Notes: generated by a model not told the origin, from the letters alone. A stretch of DNA of 64,000 nucleotides from Pantoea sp. 1.19 (GCF_001922585.1 NZ_MRBS01000001.1:756594-820593), one strand, 5' to 3'; positions 38,693 through 50,445 are shown, counted from the stretch's first letter. Translations and numbers: made by a program.

Positions 38693-38897
38693 GTCGAAAC
38701 TCCCTTATAATTAACGGCGTAACCCTGCACGCTAACTGTGCGGCGGACAGGGGTCAATGCGCATCTTCTCTGAATTTGCGCCATAATAACATTAGCCTTA
38801 TACAGCCATAAGTGCGGTGCTGCTTTAATTGATCTGCTGCATCTTGTAGAATGCGCCGCAAAACCCTGGCAACATTGGGACAACTTGATCAATCACC

Positions 38898-40154
38898 ATG
38901 ACCCTGCTGGCACTCGGAATTAATCACAAGACGGCACCTGTCGCGTTACGTGAACGCGTCACTTTTTCGCCCGACACTCTCGAGCAGGCGCTCAGCAGTC
39001 TGCTTGCGCAGCCGACCGTGCAGAGCGGGGTGGTGCTTTCTACCTGTAACAGGACTGAGCTCTATCTCAGCGTAGAGGCGCAGGACAATATCTACGAGCA
39101 GCTGGTCGCCTGGCTGTGCGATTACCACCAACTCAGTCCGGATGACGTGCGCAAAAGCCTCTACTGGCACCGCGACAACGCTGCGGTTAGCCACCTGATG
39201 CGCGTGGCCAGCGGCCTTGATTCGCTGGTGCTGGGCGAGCCGCAGATTTTGGGCCAGGTCAAAAAGGCTTTTGCTGATTCCCAGCGCGGTCACGCGCTGA
39301 CCAGCGATCTGGAGCGGCTGTTTCAGAAATCTTTTTCCGTGGCCAAGCGGGTGCGTACCGAAACCGAAATCGGCGCTAACGCGGTCTCGGTGGCGTTTGC
39401 CGCCTGCTCGCTGGCGCGGCAAATCTTTGAATCCCTCTCCACGGTTAATGTTCTGCTGGTTGGCGCTGGTGAGACCATCGAGCTGGTAGCCCGTCATCTG
39501 CGTGAGCACCGCGTCCAAAAACTGATGATTGCCAACCGCACCCGCGAACGCGCCCAGCGACTGGCCGAGGAGGTCGGCGCCGAGGTGATCGGCCTGGCCG
39601 ATATCGATGAGCGCCTCGCCGATGCCAATATCATCATCAGCTCCACCGCCAGCCCGCTGCCCATCATCGGCAAAGGGATGGTTGAGCGGGCGCTGAAGCG
39701 CCGCCGCAATCAGCCCATGCTGCTGGTGGATATTGCCGTGCCCCGCGACGTCGAACCTGAAGTCGGCAAGCTGGCTAACGCCTATTTGTACAGCGTGGAC
39801 GATTTGCAAACTATCATTGAGCAAAATCTCGCCCAGCGTCAGGCCGCGGCGGTGCAGGCCGAATCGATCGTGGTGCAGGAGAGCGGCGAATTTATGGCCT
39901 GGCTGCGCGCGCAGGGGGCGGTCGAGACTATTCGCGAATACCGCACTCAGGCGAATGACGTCCGTCAGGAGCTGGAAGCCAGAGCGCTGGCAGCATTGCA
40001 AAACGGCGCCGATGCTGAGAGTGTACTCCGCGAACTTTCCCATAAGCTGACCAACCGGTTAATTCACGCGCCGACCCGATCGCTGCAGCAGGCCGCCCGC
40101 GACGGCGACGCCGAACGTCTGCAGCTGCTGCGCGCCAGCCTGGGCCTCGAGTAG
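38898..40154 (+). CDS. hemA: Glutamyl-tRNA reductase
   Basis: A 418-residue enzyme, same length as in E. coli, reducing Glu-tRNA to glutamate-1-semialdehyde, the first step of tetrapyrrole synthesis. Catalytic Cys50 lies in [11 protein letters not shown]; the NADPH fold has GAGETIEL at about 191-198; a C-terminal dimerisation helix follows. The N-terminus ([15 protein letters not shown]) fits the Lon/ClpAP degradation signal region known in Salmonella HemA. It is the first gene of a hemA-prfA-prmC-sirB2-sirB1-kdsA series with short gaps, probably one long operon. Confidence 0.98.
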   Translation: MTLLALGINHKTAPVALRERVTFSPDTLEQALSSLLAQPTVQSGVVLSTCNRTELYLSVEAQDNIYEQLVAWLCDYHQLSPDDVRKSLYWHRDNAAVSHLMRVASGLDSLVLGEPQILGQVKKAFADSQRGHALTSDLERLFQKSFSVAKRVRTETEIGANAVSVAFAACSLARQIFESLSTVNVLLVGAGETIELVARHLREHRVQKLMIANRTRERAQRLAEEVGAEVIGLADIDERLADANIIISSTASPLPIIGKGMVERALKRRRNQPMLLVDIAVPRDVEPEVGKLANAYLYSVDDLQTIIEQNLAQRQAAAVQAESIVVQESGEFMAWLRAQGAVETIREYRTQANDVRQELEARALAALQNGADAESVLRELSHKLTNRLIHAPTRSLQQAARDGDAERLQLLRASLGLE

Positions 40155-40210
40155 CCCGGGCTGCATTGCCACGCTGACCACCCCTCTAACTACAAGGTAA
40201 ACCAAGCCGA

Positions 40211-41293
40211 ATGAAGTCTTCTATTGTTGCCAAACTGGAAGCCTTACAGGATCGCCACGAAGAAGTGGAAGCGATGCTGGGGGATGCCGGCGTGATCGCC
40301 GATCAGGAGCGATTCCGCGCGCTGTCGCGCGAGTATGCGCAGTTGACCGACGTCTCCCGCTGTTTTCGCCAGTGGCAGCAGTGCCAGCAGGATATTGAGA
40401 CCGCCCAGCAGATGATGGACGATGCGGAAATGCGCGAGATGGCGCAGGAGGAGCTGCAGCAGGCGCGGCAGCAGAGCAGCGCGCTGGAGCAGCAGCTACA
40501 GCTGCTGCTGCTGCCGACCGATCCCGATGATGAGCGGGGCTGTTTCCTTGAAGTGCGCGCCGGCACCGGCGGTGATGAAGCGGCGATATTCGCCGGCGAT
40601 CTGTTCCGTATGTACAGCCGCTACGCCGAAGCGCGCCGCTGGCAAATTGAGATAGTCAGCGCCAGCGAGGGCGAGCACGGCGGTTTCAAAGAGGTGATAG
40701 CCCGGGTGGTCGGCGAGGGCGCGTTTGGCCGCCTGAAGTTCGAATCCGGTGGTCACCGGGTGCAGCGGGTGCCGGAAACCGAATCGCAGGGGCGGATCCA
40801 TACCTCCGCCTGTACCGTTGCCGCGCTGCCGGAGCTGCCGGAAGCAGAGCTGCCGGATATCAATCCGGCGGATTTGAAGGTTGACACCTTCCGATCCTCC
40901 GGGGCCGGTGGACAGCACGTTAACACCACTGACTCGGCTATCCGTATCACCCACCTGCCGACCGGCATTGTGGTGGAGTGCCAGGATGAGCGTTCGCAGC
41001 ATAAAAACCGCGCCAAAGCGATGGCGGTGCTCGGTGCGCGCATCCGCGCCGCCGAGGTGGCCAGGCGTCAGCAGGCAGAGGCCTCCACCCGCCGAAATCT
41101 GCTTGGCAGCGGCGACCGCTCCGATCGCAACCGGACCTACAACTTCCCGCAGGGAAGGGTGACCGATCACCGCATTAACCTGACCCTCTACCGGCTGGAT
41201 GAGGTAATGGAGGGCAAGCTCGATCTGCTGATTGAGCCGATCGTTCAGGAGCACCAGGCCGACCAGCTGGCCGCGCTGGCCGGGCAGGAATAA
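40211..41293 (+). CDS. prfA: Peptide chain release factor 1
   Basis: A 360-residue RF1 recognising UAG and UAA. The GGQ tripeptide ([13 protein letters not shown], about residues 231-243) triggers peptidyl-tRNA hydrolysis and is the target of PrmC, encoded next. The stop-codon reading region around residue 185 precedes it. AAGGT lies before the ATG. The order hemA-prfA-prmC is conserved. Confidence 0.98.
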   Translation: MKSSIVAKLEALQDRHEEVEAMLGDAGVIADQERFRALSREYAQLTDVSRCFRQWQQCQQDIETAQQMMDDAEMREMAQEELQQARQQSSALEQQLQLLLLPTDPDDERGCFLEVRAGTGGDEAAIFAGDLFRMYSRYAEARRWQIEIVSASEGEHGGFKEVIARVVGEGAFGRLKFESGGHRVQRVPETESQGRIHTSACTVAALPELPEAELPDINPADLKVDTFRSSGAGGQHVNTTDSAIRITHLPTGIVVECQDERSQHKNRAKAMAVLGARIRAAEVARRQQAEASTRRNLLGSGDRSDRNRTYNFPQGRVTDHRINLTLYRLDEVMEGKLDLLIEPIVQEHQADQLAALAGQE

Positions 41294-41295
41294 GT

Positions 41296-42132
41296 ATGGA
41301 GGTCCGCCACTGGCTGGCGCATGCCGCCCGTCGCCTGAGCGCCAGCGACAGCCCAAAGCGCGATGCCGAAATCCTGCTTGGGTTTGTGCTCGGTAAATCA
41401 CGCAGCTGGCTGATCGCGTTTGACGATGCCCCGCTGGGCGACGCCGAGCGGGCACAGGCCGATGCGCTGCTGGCGCGCCGGGCGCACGGTGAGCCGGTGG
41501 CCCACCTGACCGGCGAGCGGGAATTCTGGTCGCTGCCGCTGAGCGTTTCTGCGGCAACGTTGATTCCCCGACCGGACACCGAAACGCTGGTTGAGGCGGC
41601 GCTGGCGCTGCTGCCCGCGGACGCGGCGTCGCTCCTCGATCTCGGCACCGGCAGCGGGGCAATTGCGCTGGCGCTGGCCAGTGAACGGCCGTCGCTGCGC
41701 GTGCTGGCGGTCGATCGCGTGCCGGAGGCGGTGGCGCTGGCGCAGCACAACGCTCGCCGGCTGGGCCTCAGTAACGTCACGGTCAGTGAAAGCAACTGGT
41801 TTTCCGGCCTGGCGGCGCAGCGTTTTAGCATGATTGTCAGCAACCCCCCCTATATCGATCCGTCAGATCACCACCTGCAGCAGGGCGATGTGCGTTTTGA
41901 GCCGCTCAGCGCGCTGGTGGCCGATGAGGCCGGACTGAGCGATCTGCAGCAGATCATCGGCCAGGCGCCGGACTGGCTGGCCCCCGGCGGTTGGCTGCTG
42001 CTGGAGCACGGCTGGCAGCAGGGCGAGGCGGTGCGTCAGCGCATGCGGGCGGCGGGGTATCAGCAGGTGCACACCCGCCGTGATTATGGCAACAATGAAC
42101 GCGTGACCCTCGGTCACGTCGCCCACCTTTAA
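41296..42132 (+). CDS. prmC: Release factor glutamine methyltransferase
   Basis: A 278-residue SAM-dependent methyltransferase that methylates the GGQ glutamine of RF1 and RF2. An N-terminal helical domain (1-75) is followed by the Rossmann core with LDLGTGSGAIALALA (SAM site, about 116-130) and the catalytic NPPY motif (SNPPYIDPSD, about 182). The ATG is two bases past the prfA stop. Confidence 0.97.
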   Translation: MEVRHWLAHAARRLSASDSPKRDAEILLGFVLGKSRSWLIAFDDAPLGDAERAQADALLARRAHGEPVAHLTGEREFWSLPLSVSAATLIPRPDTETLVEAALALLPADAASLLDLGTGSGAIALALASERPSLRVLAVDRVPEAVALAQHNARRLGLSNVTVSESNWFSGLAAQRFSMIVSNPPYIDPSDHHLQQGDVRFEPLSALVADEAGLSDLQQIIGQAPDWLAPGGWLLLEHGWQQGEAVRQRMRAAGYQQVHTRRDYGNNERVTLGHVAHL

Positions 42133-42147
42133 TCTGAGAGTAGAGCG

Positions 42148-42539
42148 ATGGCCTGGTATCCCACAATTAAATGGCTGCATTTCCTGACATTTTTGATTAC
42201 GCTGAGCCTGTTTCTACTGCGCTTTTACTGGCTGCAGCGCTCACCGGCGCGGCTGCAGCAGCGCTGGGTCAGGATCGTGCCGCACGTTAACGACACGCTG
42301 CTGCTGCTGTCCGGCGTGGTATTAATGGTGCTGTCAGGCCGCTACCCGTTTACGCCGGCCGGGGCTGCGCTGACGGAAAAACTGCTGGGGGTTATTCTGT
42401 ACATTGGGCTCGGCGCTGTGGTATTAAGTCGTCGCCCACGCGCGATGAAAACGCGCTGGACAGGCTTTATTATGGCGCTCGTGACGCTGGGGCTGATTTT
42501 CTGGCTGGGCTTCACGGGGATGCCACTACTGGGGATAGT

Positions 42540-42543
<4 letters not shown>
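42148..42543 (+). CDS. sirB2: SirB2/YchQ-family membrane protein
   Basis: A 131-residue inner-membrane protein with four hydrophobic helices; it matches SirB2 (YPTIKWLHFLTFLITLSLFLLRFYW and PHVNDTLLLLSGVVLM). Named from a Salmonella invasion-gene screen; molecular role unknown. It overlaps the next gene by four bases (ATGA), predicting coupled translation. Confidence 0.93.
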
Positions 42544-44236
<1,693 letters not shown>

Positions 44237-44240
44237 CCGT

Positions 44241-44264
44241 AAAGCGCCCGCGGGCGCTTTTTTT
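44241..44264 (+). terminator. Terminator after kdsA
   Basis: AAAGCGCCCG / CGGGCGCTTT perfect stem with essentially no loop, then TTTT; four bases after the kdsA stop. Confidence 0.9.
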
Positions 44265-44288
44265 GCAACGTCAACCAGGGAGAACGAC

Positions 44289-44699
44289 GTGAACAAATCC
44301 GTAGGTATTGCGCTGATGGCGCTGACGCTCGGGGGCTGCGCCGGCAGCAGTCAGCCGGTGACCTTTAATACGCTCGGCGATCGCCCGTGGCAGCTGTATC
44401 AGGTAGACGGTGCCGCGGTCGCCCGCCACGGTGAGCGCCTGCCGGAGATCGCGTTCAGCGCCGATGGCCGCGTCAGCGGCGCGATGTGTAACCGCTTCTT
44501 TGGCCAGGGCGAGCTGGTGGCCGGGCGGCTGACCGTCAAACAGCTGGGGCAAACCATGATGCTCTGTCCGGAGCAGCAGCTTAACCAGTGGGATGCCCTG
44601 ATCGGCGATCAGCTGGCGAAAGGCATGAGCGTTAGCCGTGACGGTCAGACCCTGACCCTGCGCGGCGAGTCGCACACGCTGGTTTACCGCCAGCAGTAA
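44289..44699 (+). CDS. HslJ-like META-domain lipoprotein
   Basis: A 136-residue lipoprotein with lipobox TLGGC (Cys17). Residues about 25-130 form a META domain related to heat-shock protein HslJ (W-QLYQVDG, ISFSADGRVSGAMCNRFFG and a later MMLCPEQQ). E. coli HslJ (140 residues) is linked to novobiocin resistance. The two domain Cys (about 65 and 96) may form a disulfide. Start GTG at 44289 behind CAGGGAGAA. It stands alone between the kdsA terminator and convergent betI. Confidence 0.88.
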   Translation: MNKSVGIALMALTLGGCAGSSQPVTFNTLGDRPWQLYQVDGAAVARHGERLPEIAFSADGRVSGAMCNRFFGQGELVAGRLTVKQLGQTMMLCPEQQLNQWDALIGDQLAKGMSVSRDGQTLTLRGESHTLVYRQQ

Positions 44700-44715
44700 A
44701 CCTGCTGCCCGCGCG

Positions 44716-45318
44716 TCACCCGCAGGCCGGCGCCAGCGCGGCCAGCTGGCGGGCGACGTAATCGCGGGCGAGATGAATGGCCTTTTCGCTATTAAAGGCG
44801 CTGCCGCTCAGGCTGCCGCGCAGCCACAGGCCGTCAATCATCGCCGCCAGCCCGCGCGCGGCTTCCCGCGCCTGCGCCGGTGGCATCACCCGACGAAACT
44901 GCGCGCAGATATTAGAGTAGAGGCGGCGGTCGTTGACCCGCTGCAGGCGGCGCAGCGCCGGCTGGTGCATGCTGGCAGCCCAGAAATCCAGCCAGGCGCG
45001 CATCGCGCTGGCGCTGGTTTGGCCGGGCAAAAAGTTACCGGCAATGATGGCGTTCAGCTGCGCCTGGACCTCGTCCGCCGCCGCTGCGCGGCAGGCGGCC
45101 ACACCGTCGTGCAAATCGCGCAGGATTTTGCGCATGGTCGCGCTCAGTAACCCCTCCTTATCACCAAAATAGTGACTCACCAGCCCGGTGGAGATCCCCG
45201 CCTCACGGGCCACGTGCGACAGGGTCACCCCCGCCAGCCCCACATTGCCGATGCTCTCAAACGCCGCAGTAATCAACTGCGCCTTTCGCTGTTCCGGAAT
45301 TTCTTTGCGCAACGTCAC
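44716..45318 (-). CDS. betI: BetI-like TetR-family repressor
   Basis: A 200-residue TetR-type repressor. The N-terminal helix-turn-helix (VTLSHVAREAGISTGLVSHYFGDKEGLLSATMR) and the C-terminal choline-sensing domain (MRAWLDFWAASMHQPALRRLQRVNDRRLYSN) match BetI. In E. coli BetI represses betT and betIBA until choline is present. Here betA and betB are not adjacent; only a BCCT carrier is divergent, with an operator between. Confidence 0.9.
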   Translation of the reverse strand: MTLRKEIPEQRKAQLITAAFESIGNVGLAGVTLSHVAREAGISTGLVSHYFGDKEGLLSATMRKILRDLHDGVAACRAAAADEVQAQLNAIIAGNFLPGQTSASAMRAWLDFWAASMHQPALRRLQRVNDRRLYSNICAQFRRVMPPAQAREAARGLAAMIDGLWLRGSLSGSAFNSEKAIHLARDYVARQLAALAPACG

Positions 45319-45357
45319 GCCTCCAACATTTTTTTATCAAAAAATTAACACCTTGAT

Positions 45358-45373
45358 TGATTGGTCAATCAAG
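45358..45373. promoter_or_regulatory. BetI-type operator
   Basis: TTGATT-GGTC-AATCAA inverted repeat, preceded by a further TTGA, agrees with the known BetI operator core (ATTGATTGGTCAATCAA). It lies between betI and the carrier gene. Confidence 0.8.
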
Positions 45374-45467
45374 TTACTTTATGCTACCAAAATGTCAAAC
45401 AAATGTAGCGAGTGTTAATGATTTGTTTTCTCGCTACCGGCAGTTGTCCATCAGTATGGAATCTAAC

Positions 45468-47018
45468 ATGACAGCGAAGCATGCTCACCCCGTCAATCCG
45501 CCGCCGGTCCGCGTTAATCTGCCGGTGTTCCTCAGTTCCGCCTCGGTTATCCTCCTGCTCGGCGTGTTGATTATCGCCTGGCCGGAGGCCAGCCAGCACT
45601 GGTTAAATCACGCTCAGCGCTGGATAGCCGACGTATTTGGCTGGTACTACATGCTGCTGATGGTGGTGTGTATGGTGTTTGTATTCTGGCTGGCGCTGTC
45701 GCGTTTTGGTCAGCTGCGGCTTGGCGAAGAGGGCGACGCGCCGGAGTTTGGTTACGCCTCCTGGGTGGCAATGCTGTTTTCCGCCGGCATCGGCATCGCG
45801 CTGGTCTACTACGGCGCGTATGAACCGCTGGACCACTTTCTGCGTCCGCCGGAGGGACAGGGAGGGACGGTGGAAGCGGCACGCCAGGCGATGGCCATCA
45901 CCTTTCTGCACTGGGGGCTGCACGGCTGGGCGCTGTATGCGCTGATTGCCGCGGCGCTGGCGTGGTTTGCCTGGCGGCGCGGGCAGCCGCTGGCGCTGCG
46001 CTCGGCGCTCTATCCGCTGCTCGGCGAGCGTATCCACGGCTGGCCCGGTCACCTGGTCGACAGCTTCGGCATCCTGGTGACGGTGATCTCAATGGTCACC
46101 AACCTTGGCATCGGCGCGCTGCTGGTTAACTCCGGCCTGGATTATCTGTTCGGCATCCCGCAAAGCACCGCCGTGCTGATGGTGCTAATTGTGGTGATGA
46201 TGGTCGTCGCAACCCTGGCGGCGGTCACCGGCGTCGAGAAGGGAATTGCGCTGCTCTCCAATGTGAACGTCGGCTTTCTCTGCCTGCTGCTGCTGTTTGT
46301 GTTTATTGCCGGCCCAACCCTCAACCTGGTCAATGGCCTGTTACAAAACCTCGGTGATTACCTGACCTCGCTGGTGGGGCGCAGTTTTGATGTCTATCTG
46401 TACGGTAAAGCCCAGCAGTGGCAGGGGGCGTGGACGCTGTTCTACTGGGCATGGTGGGTCGCATGGGCGCCGTTTGTCGGACTGTTTATTGCCCGCATCT
46501 CCAGGGGGCGCACGCTGCGCGAACTGATCTTTGGCGTCCTGCTGATTCCGCTTGGCTTTACGCTGGCGTGGCTGTCCATTTTTGGCAATACCGCCATCAG
46601 CCTGGTACTGGAACAGGGGCAGGCGCTGCTTGGCCAGGTGGCCCTCAGCGATCCGCCCATGGCGGTCTTCTCGCTGCTGGAACATCTGCCATGGACCACG
46701 CTCACCGCTGCGTTTACCATCGCGATCAGTTTTGTGCTGTTTCTGACGCCGGTGGACTCCGGCACGCTGATGATTGCCAACCTGTCCAGCCAGGGCGGCA
46801 CCGCCAGTGATGATGCGCCGGCGTGGCTGCGTATCTTCTGGGCCGCGGTCACCACGCTGGTCTGTGCCGGTCTGCTGTACGCCGGCAGCTTCAGCGCGAT
46901 GCAAACCGCGGTGGTTATCTGCGGGCTGCCGTTTTCGCTGGTGATCCTGCTGTACATGGCCAGTCTGTACAAAGATTTGCAGCAGCTCACGCCGCCGGTG
47001 CAGCCGGTCCTGAGCTGA
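45468..47018 (+). CDS. betT: BCCT-family betaine/choline transporter, short form
   Basis: A 516-residue inner-membrane carrier with 12 hydrophobic segments. BCCT marks are MLFSAGIGIALVYYGAYEPLDHF (Gly-rich helix 3 region) and the Trp-rich TLFYWAWWVAWAPFVGLFIARIS. BetT of E. coli has 677 residues; the C-terminal osmosensory tail of about 150 residues is absent, as in short BetT variants that import choline without osmotic gating. The ATG at 45468 (GGAA six bases before) or one at 45456 is possible. Choline is inferred from the BetI neighbour. Confidence 0.88.
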   Translation: MTAKHAHPVNPPPVRVNLPVFLSSASVILLLGVLIIAWPEASQHWLNHAQRWIADVFGWYYMLLMVVCMVFVFWLALSRFGQLRLGEEGDAPEFGYASWVAMLFSAGIGIALVYYGAYEPLDHFLRPPEGQGGTVEAARQAMAITFLHWGLHGWALYALIAAALAWFAWRRGQPLALRSALYPLLGERIHGWPGHLVDSFGILVTVISMVTNLGIGALLVNSGLDYLFGIPQSTAVLMVLIVVMMVVATLAAVTGVEKGIALLSNVNVGFLCLLLLFVFIAGPTLNLVNGLLQNLGDYLTSLVGRSFDVYLYGKAQQWQGAWTLFYWAWWVAWAPFVGLFIARISRGRTLRELIFGVLLIPLGFTLAWLSIFGNTAISLVLEQGQALLGQVALSDPPMAVFSLLEHLPWTTLTAAFTIAISFVLFLTPVDSGTLMIANLSSQGGTASDDAPAWLRIFWAAVTTLVCAGLLYAGSFSAMQTAVVICGLPFSLVILLYMASLYKDLQQLTPPVQPVLS

Positions 47019-47477
47019 ACGCCATCGCCCCTTTTACAACGTGTGCTCTTCCGCGGGTCCTTCAGGGCCCGCTGTTGTTGACGGCGTTGCCGCCTTAAAC
47101 GCACTTCGCCAGTAGCGGAAAAAGCGTACTCCAGACTCCCCGTCGTCCAGCGGGCGGCCACGCCCCCCTGGATCTGCACCAGCTGATACGTATATCATAA
47201 TAAAAATTAATGTTTTTATGGATCGGCGGAGAAAAAGTCACTAGCATATTGCGCTGACGTGACAGGGGGCTCACCTTATTGGTCGCAGAGAGGCGTGGTG
47301 TTTCCCTTCCGGGGCAAACAGGGCGGTAGAGCGTAGACGTGATTTAATTATCTCAGCGACCAGGACAATATCTTATTGAGATACTGTAACGGAAGCCTGG
47401 CAGATAATAATATTATTAATGTGCTGTCTCGATGGATACGAACGTATTTTTTAATAAAAAATTCAAAGGGTGACGCT
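47019..47477. other. Gap between BCCT gene and repeat-protein gene
   Basis: An imperfect GCGGGTCC / GGGCCCGC hairpin at about 47053-47072 may end the BCCT transcript. From about 47190 the base composition becomes AT-rich and stays so into the next gene, which suggests acquired DNA. No gene is supported. Confidence 0.5.
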
Positions 47478-50303
47478 GTGTTTGACATTAATAGATGGAA
47501 TGTGATGCTGTTATTGATGTTATGTGGTCCGTTTTTTTATGCGCAGGCAGCCAGTCCAACGGATGAGGCAGGGCAAGAAAACGAAGTGCTGCTAAATCGC
47601 ATTGAGGTCATGAATAATGATCTTCAACATTTAAAAAAAGAGATCGCCGCCGTACGGGAAGAAAGAAATAATTTTAGTAGTCGCGCAGTGGAAAAGGTTT
47701 CTGCGTCCGTTGATGAGATCAATAAAAAAATTATCCAAAATGAATCTACCACAAGTGGCATGTCAAATTATGTCTCCTGGTGTTTAGGGTTAATTAGTTT
47801 GATTACGGCAATTCTTGGTATTGCGCTGGTTTTCTTTACCGTTGACAGATTTTTAAAAGAACGAAAAATGCTACTGGAGTTTCAGGTTCTGGCGCAAAAA
47901 TTCATCAGTGAAAATAATGATCTTCTGGTCGGCGCGGTAAAGCGGTGGATGGCGGATAATGAAGATGTCTATATTGCCAGGATAGCCTCGGAAATCAACT
48001 CTGCTTATTTGAGAGCAGCATTACAGGGTGAAGAGGCGTCGTCGGACAGCAGAAAGTCGTCTCTCTCACCGGCAGCCCAAAAACAGGATGACGCCCTGGG
48101 GACGGACAGTAATGACGGCCCGGAACCTGATGAGTTGTCGGGGGCGGCAGACATGTCTACTGCAACTGACATGGCTAATCTGTCCGATATTCGCTACGGA
48201 GGCGATAAAAATCACTCAGATCAGGCCAATATGATTAGCGATATGCTTAACGTGGCGAAGGGGGCCGGAGAGGATAAAAAACGGCAGATTTATCATAAAA
48301 TTATCGAACAATATCACTCCTCTGGTGAAAACGCTGTCCAGCTGAAAGTGGCCATTGCCATGTTTAATCTGGCCACGATGAGTAAGGAAAAGGATGAGGA
48401 GAGTGAGTGCTATCGTGCGCTGATTGCCCGTTTTGATAAACATCAGGATGAGAAAATTCAACTGCGCGTGGCTTGTGCTGAGTTCAACTTAGCGGTGCTC
48501 GCAAAAGGTAAGGAAAAAATCCGGCATTATCAGTCGCTTATTCAGCGTTTTAGCCACTCTCAGGACGACGCCATATTGCTTCGTGTGGCGCGCGCGATGC
48601 TCAATCTGGCTGTGGTCATCGAGTCCAGGCAAGAAGAAATCGCGCTTTATAACGCGTTGATTGCGCGCTTTGGCTCGCACCCACATGACGATATTCAATT
48701 ACAGGTCGCTCGTGCCATGTTCAACCTCGCCGTTGAAACGGATGGTGATGATAAACGGCAAGCCTATGAGCAGCTGATAACCCGCTACGCAAGCTCGACA
48801 AATACCGCCATTCAACAGCAGGTTGCCCGCGCCATGTTCAATCTGGCCGTGACCTCCCGGGGTGAAGAGCAACTTCAGCGCTACCGCACGCTGATTGAGC
48901 ATTTTGGATCATGGCAAGACGAAAAAATTCTCCTGCAGGTCGCGCGCACCATGTGGAACCTTGCGGTGGCGACCCGGGACCCTCAGGAAGAGACGCGGCT
49001 CTATCAGGAGTTGATTACCCGCTTTGCTACACACCCGAACAGTGATATTCAGTTGCAGGTTGCGCGAGCCATGTTCAATCTGGCCGGTGAGTCACAAGCG
49101 GTGGAAAAATCGCAGCGCTACCGCGATCTGATTGCACAGTTTGAACATCATGAGAGCGCCGCCATCCAGGAGCAGGTTGCGCGCGCCATGTTCAACCTGG
49201 CGATGATGGCCGGCGTTGAAGAGAAGGCCCGCTCCTACCGCCAACTGATTGACCGCTTTATAGCACACCCCGATGAAGCCGTTTTGGTGCAGGTTGCCCG
49301 CGCCATGTTAAACCTGGCGGCCGGGGCGCAGGGAGATGAAAAAAGAGCCGGATATCATGCCCTGATAGCGCGATTTATTACGGTGGAAAACGGCGCCATA
49401 CAGCAGCAGGTGGCTCGCGCCATGTTTAATCTTGCCGTCACCGGAGGAGGTGAAGAGGAGATAGCGGGATACCAAAAATTGATCGCGCATTTTGAGTCAC
49501 ATCAGGATGACCATGTTTTACTGGAGGTGGCCCGCGCGATGTTCAACCTGGCCGTCATGGCGGAGGGGGAGGAGAAACGGCGAGGTTACCGCACGCTCAT
49601 CGAACGCTTTGCCGGCGCGCAGAATTCGGCGATCTTGCTACGGGTCGCCCGCGCCATGCTAAATCTGGCCATCGCGACCAGTGATAAAGACGAAAAAATC
49701 GCGTTGTACCGTCAGCTGATTGACCGCTTTGCGGCACATCAAGACAGCGCTATTCAGCTGCAGGTTGCCCGCGCCATGTTTAATCTGGCCAAAGAGGCGG
49801 AAGGTGAGCAGCAAATAATGGGCTATCGTGGCCTGATTGATCGGTTTGCATCGGCAACCGATGAGGCGATTCAGCTGCAGGTTGCGCGAGCCATGTTTAA
49901 CCTGGCGCTGGCGAGCGAGGGTGAGGATAAACTGCGCGGCTATCGCGAGCTGATGGTGAAATTTGACGCATATGAAAATGATGATATTCAGCTGCAAGTG
50001 GCTTGTGCAATGTTTAATTTATCTCTGGAGTCAGATGCGGATGAGTCTGCCAGACTGTGTCGCAAAATAATTAAACGCTTCAGAGGAAGTAATCAGCAGG
50101 ATATATTAATGATTGTGGCTAAGGCCGAGGTGTTCCTCGCTAACGCACTGCTTACCCAAAATAAGTCAGATGAGATCAAGGGGTTGTTGCACGACTTTCA
50201 TGCGTTATCCATTGTCATTGGCGGCCGCAGTGAATATAAAAAGTTAAAAGAGAGAGCGAGCTTTATTGAGCAACTCAATAATGCAAAGCCGCATGGGCTT
50301 TAA
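47478..50303 (+). CDS. Large membrane-anchored tandem-repeat protein, unknown function
   Basis: A 941-residue protein of unrecognised family. Residues 1-22 are a signal peptide (ends YAQA-A); about 28-90 a coiled coil (LLNRIEVMNNDLQHLKKEI); about 98-122 a transmembrane segment (WCLGLISLITAILGIALVFF) followed by basic DRFLKERK, so the rest should be cytoplasmic. A Ser/Asp-rich linker (about 180-265) leads to about 16 tandem repeats of about 39 residues (about 267-860), consensus YR-x-LI-x-RF-x5-D-x-AIQLQVARAMFNLAV, which is TPR-like in helix pairing. A degenerate C-terminal cap of 80 residues ends it. GTG at 47478 is chosen for AAGGGTGA upstream. The 5' part is AT-rich, suggesting transfer. 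Likely a scaffold; function unknown. Confidence 0.85.
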   Translation: MFDINRWNVMLLLMLCGPFFYAQAASPTDEAGQENEVLLNRIEVMNNDLQHLKKEIAAVREERNNFSSRAVEKVSASVDEINKKIIQNESTTSGMSNYVSWCLGLISLITAILGIALVFFTVDRFLKERKMLLEFQVLAQKFISENNDLLVGAVKRWMADNEDVYIARIASEINSAYLRAALQGEEASSDSRKSSLSPAAQKQDDALGTDSNDGPEPDELSGAADMSTATDMANLSDIRYGGDKNHSDQANMISDMLNVAKGAGEDKKRQIYHKIIEQYHSSGENAVQLKVAIAMFNLATMSKEKDEESECYRALIARFDKHQDEKIQLRVACAEFNLAVLAKGKEKIRHYQSLIQRFSHSQDDAILLRVARAMLNLAVVIESRQEEIALYNALIARFGSHPHDDIQLQVARAMFNLAVETDGDDKRQAYEQLITRYASSTNTAIQQQVARAMFNLAVTSRGEEQLQRYRTLIEHFGSWQDEKILLQVARTMWNLAVATRDPQEETRLYQELITRFATHPNSDIQLQVARAMFNLAGESQAVEKSQRYRDLIAQFEHHESAAIQEQVARAMFNLAMMAGVEEKARSYRQLIDRFIAHPDEAVLVQVARAMLNLAAGAQGDEKRAGYHALIARFITVENGAIQQQVARAMFNLAVTGGGEEEIAGYQKLIAHFESHQDDHVLLEVARAMFNLAVMAEGEEKRRGYRTLIERFAGAQNSAILLRVARAMLNLAIATSDKDEKIALYRQLIDRFAAHQDSAIQLQVARAMFNLAKEAEGEQQIMGYRGLIDRFASATDEAIQLQVARAMFNLALASEGEDKLRGYRELMVKFDAYENDDIQLQVACAMFNLSLESDADESARLCRKIIKRFRGSNQQDILMIVAKAEVFLANALLTQNKSDEIKGLLHDFHALSIVIGGRSEYKKLKERASFIEQLNNAKPHGL
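48280..50060 (+). repeat. About 16 coding tandem repeats of about 117 bp
   Basis: The block encoding QVARAMFNLA recurs with a period of about 117-120 bp. Its core (reading GCCATGTTTAAYCTGGC) is well conserved in DNA, while the spacer between cores varies. The first, second and last units are the most divergent, as expected for capping units. Confidence 0.9.
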
Positions 50304-50445
50304 GGTCTGCATGAGTGCGTAAAACGGCACTGCGGGGCTGTTTTCAGGTGCGGATTGTGCGGGTGGATGGTTGCTGCACCGGTTACCCGATCGCTGGCCG
50401 ATGCGTGCCGGCGTGTAAGTCAGCAGCCTGTGGGGGGCACCGTAA

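Noticed and set aside
48280..50060. CRISPR array or non-coding satellite
   Set aside because: The periodic sequence is one continuous reading frame with amino-acid-level conservation and no short constant repeats with unique spacers.
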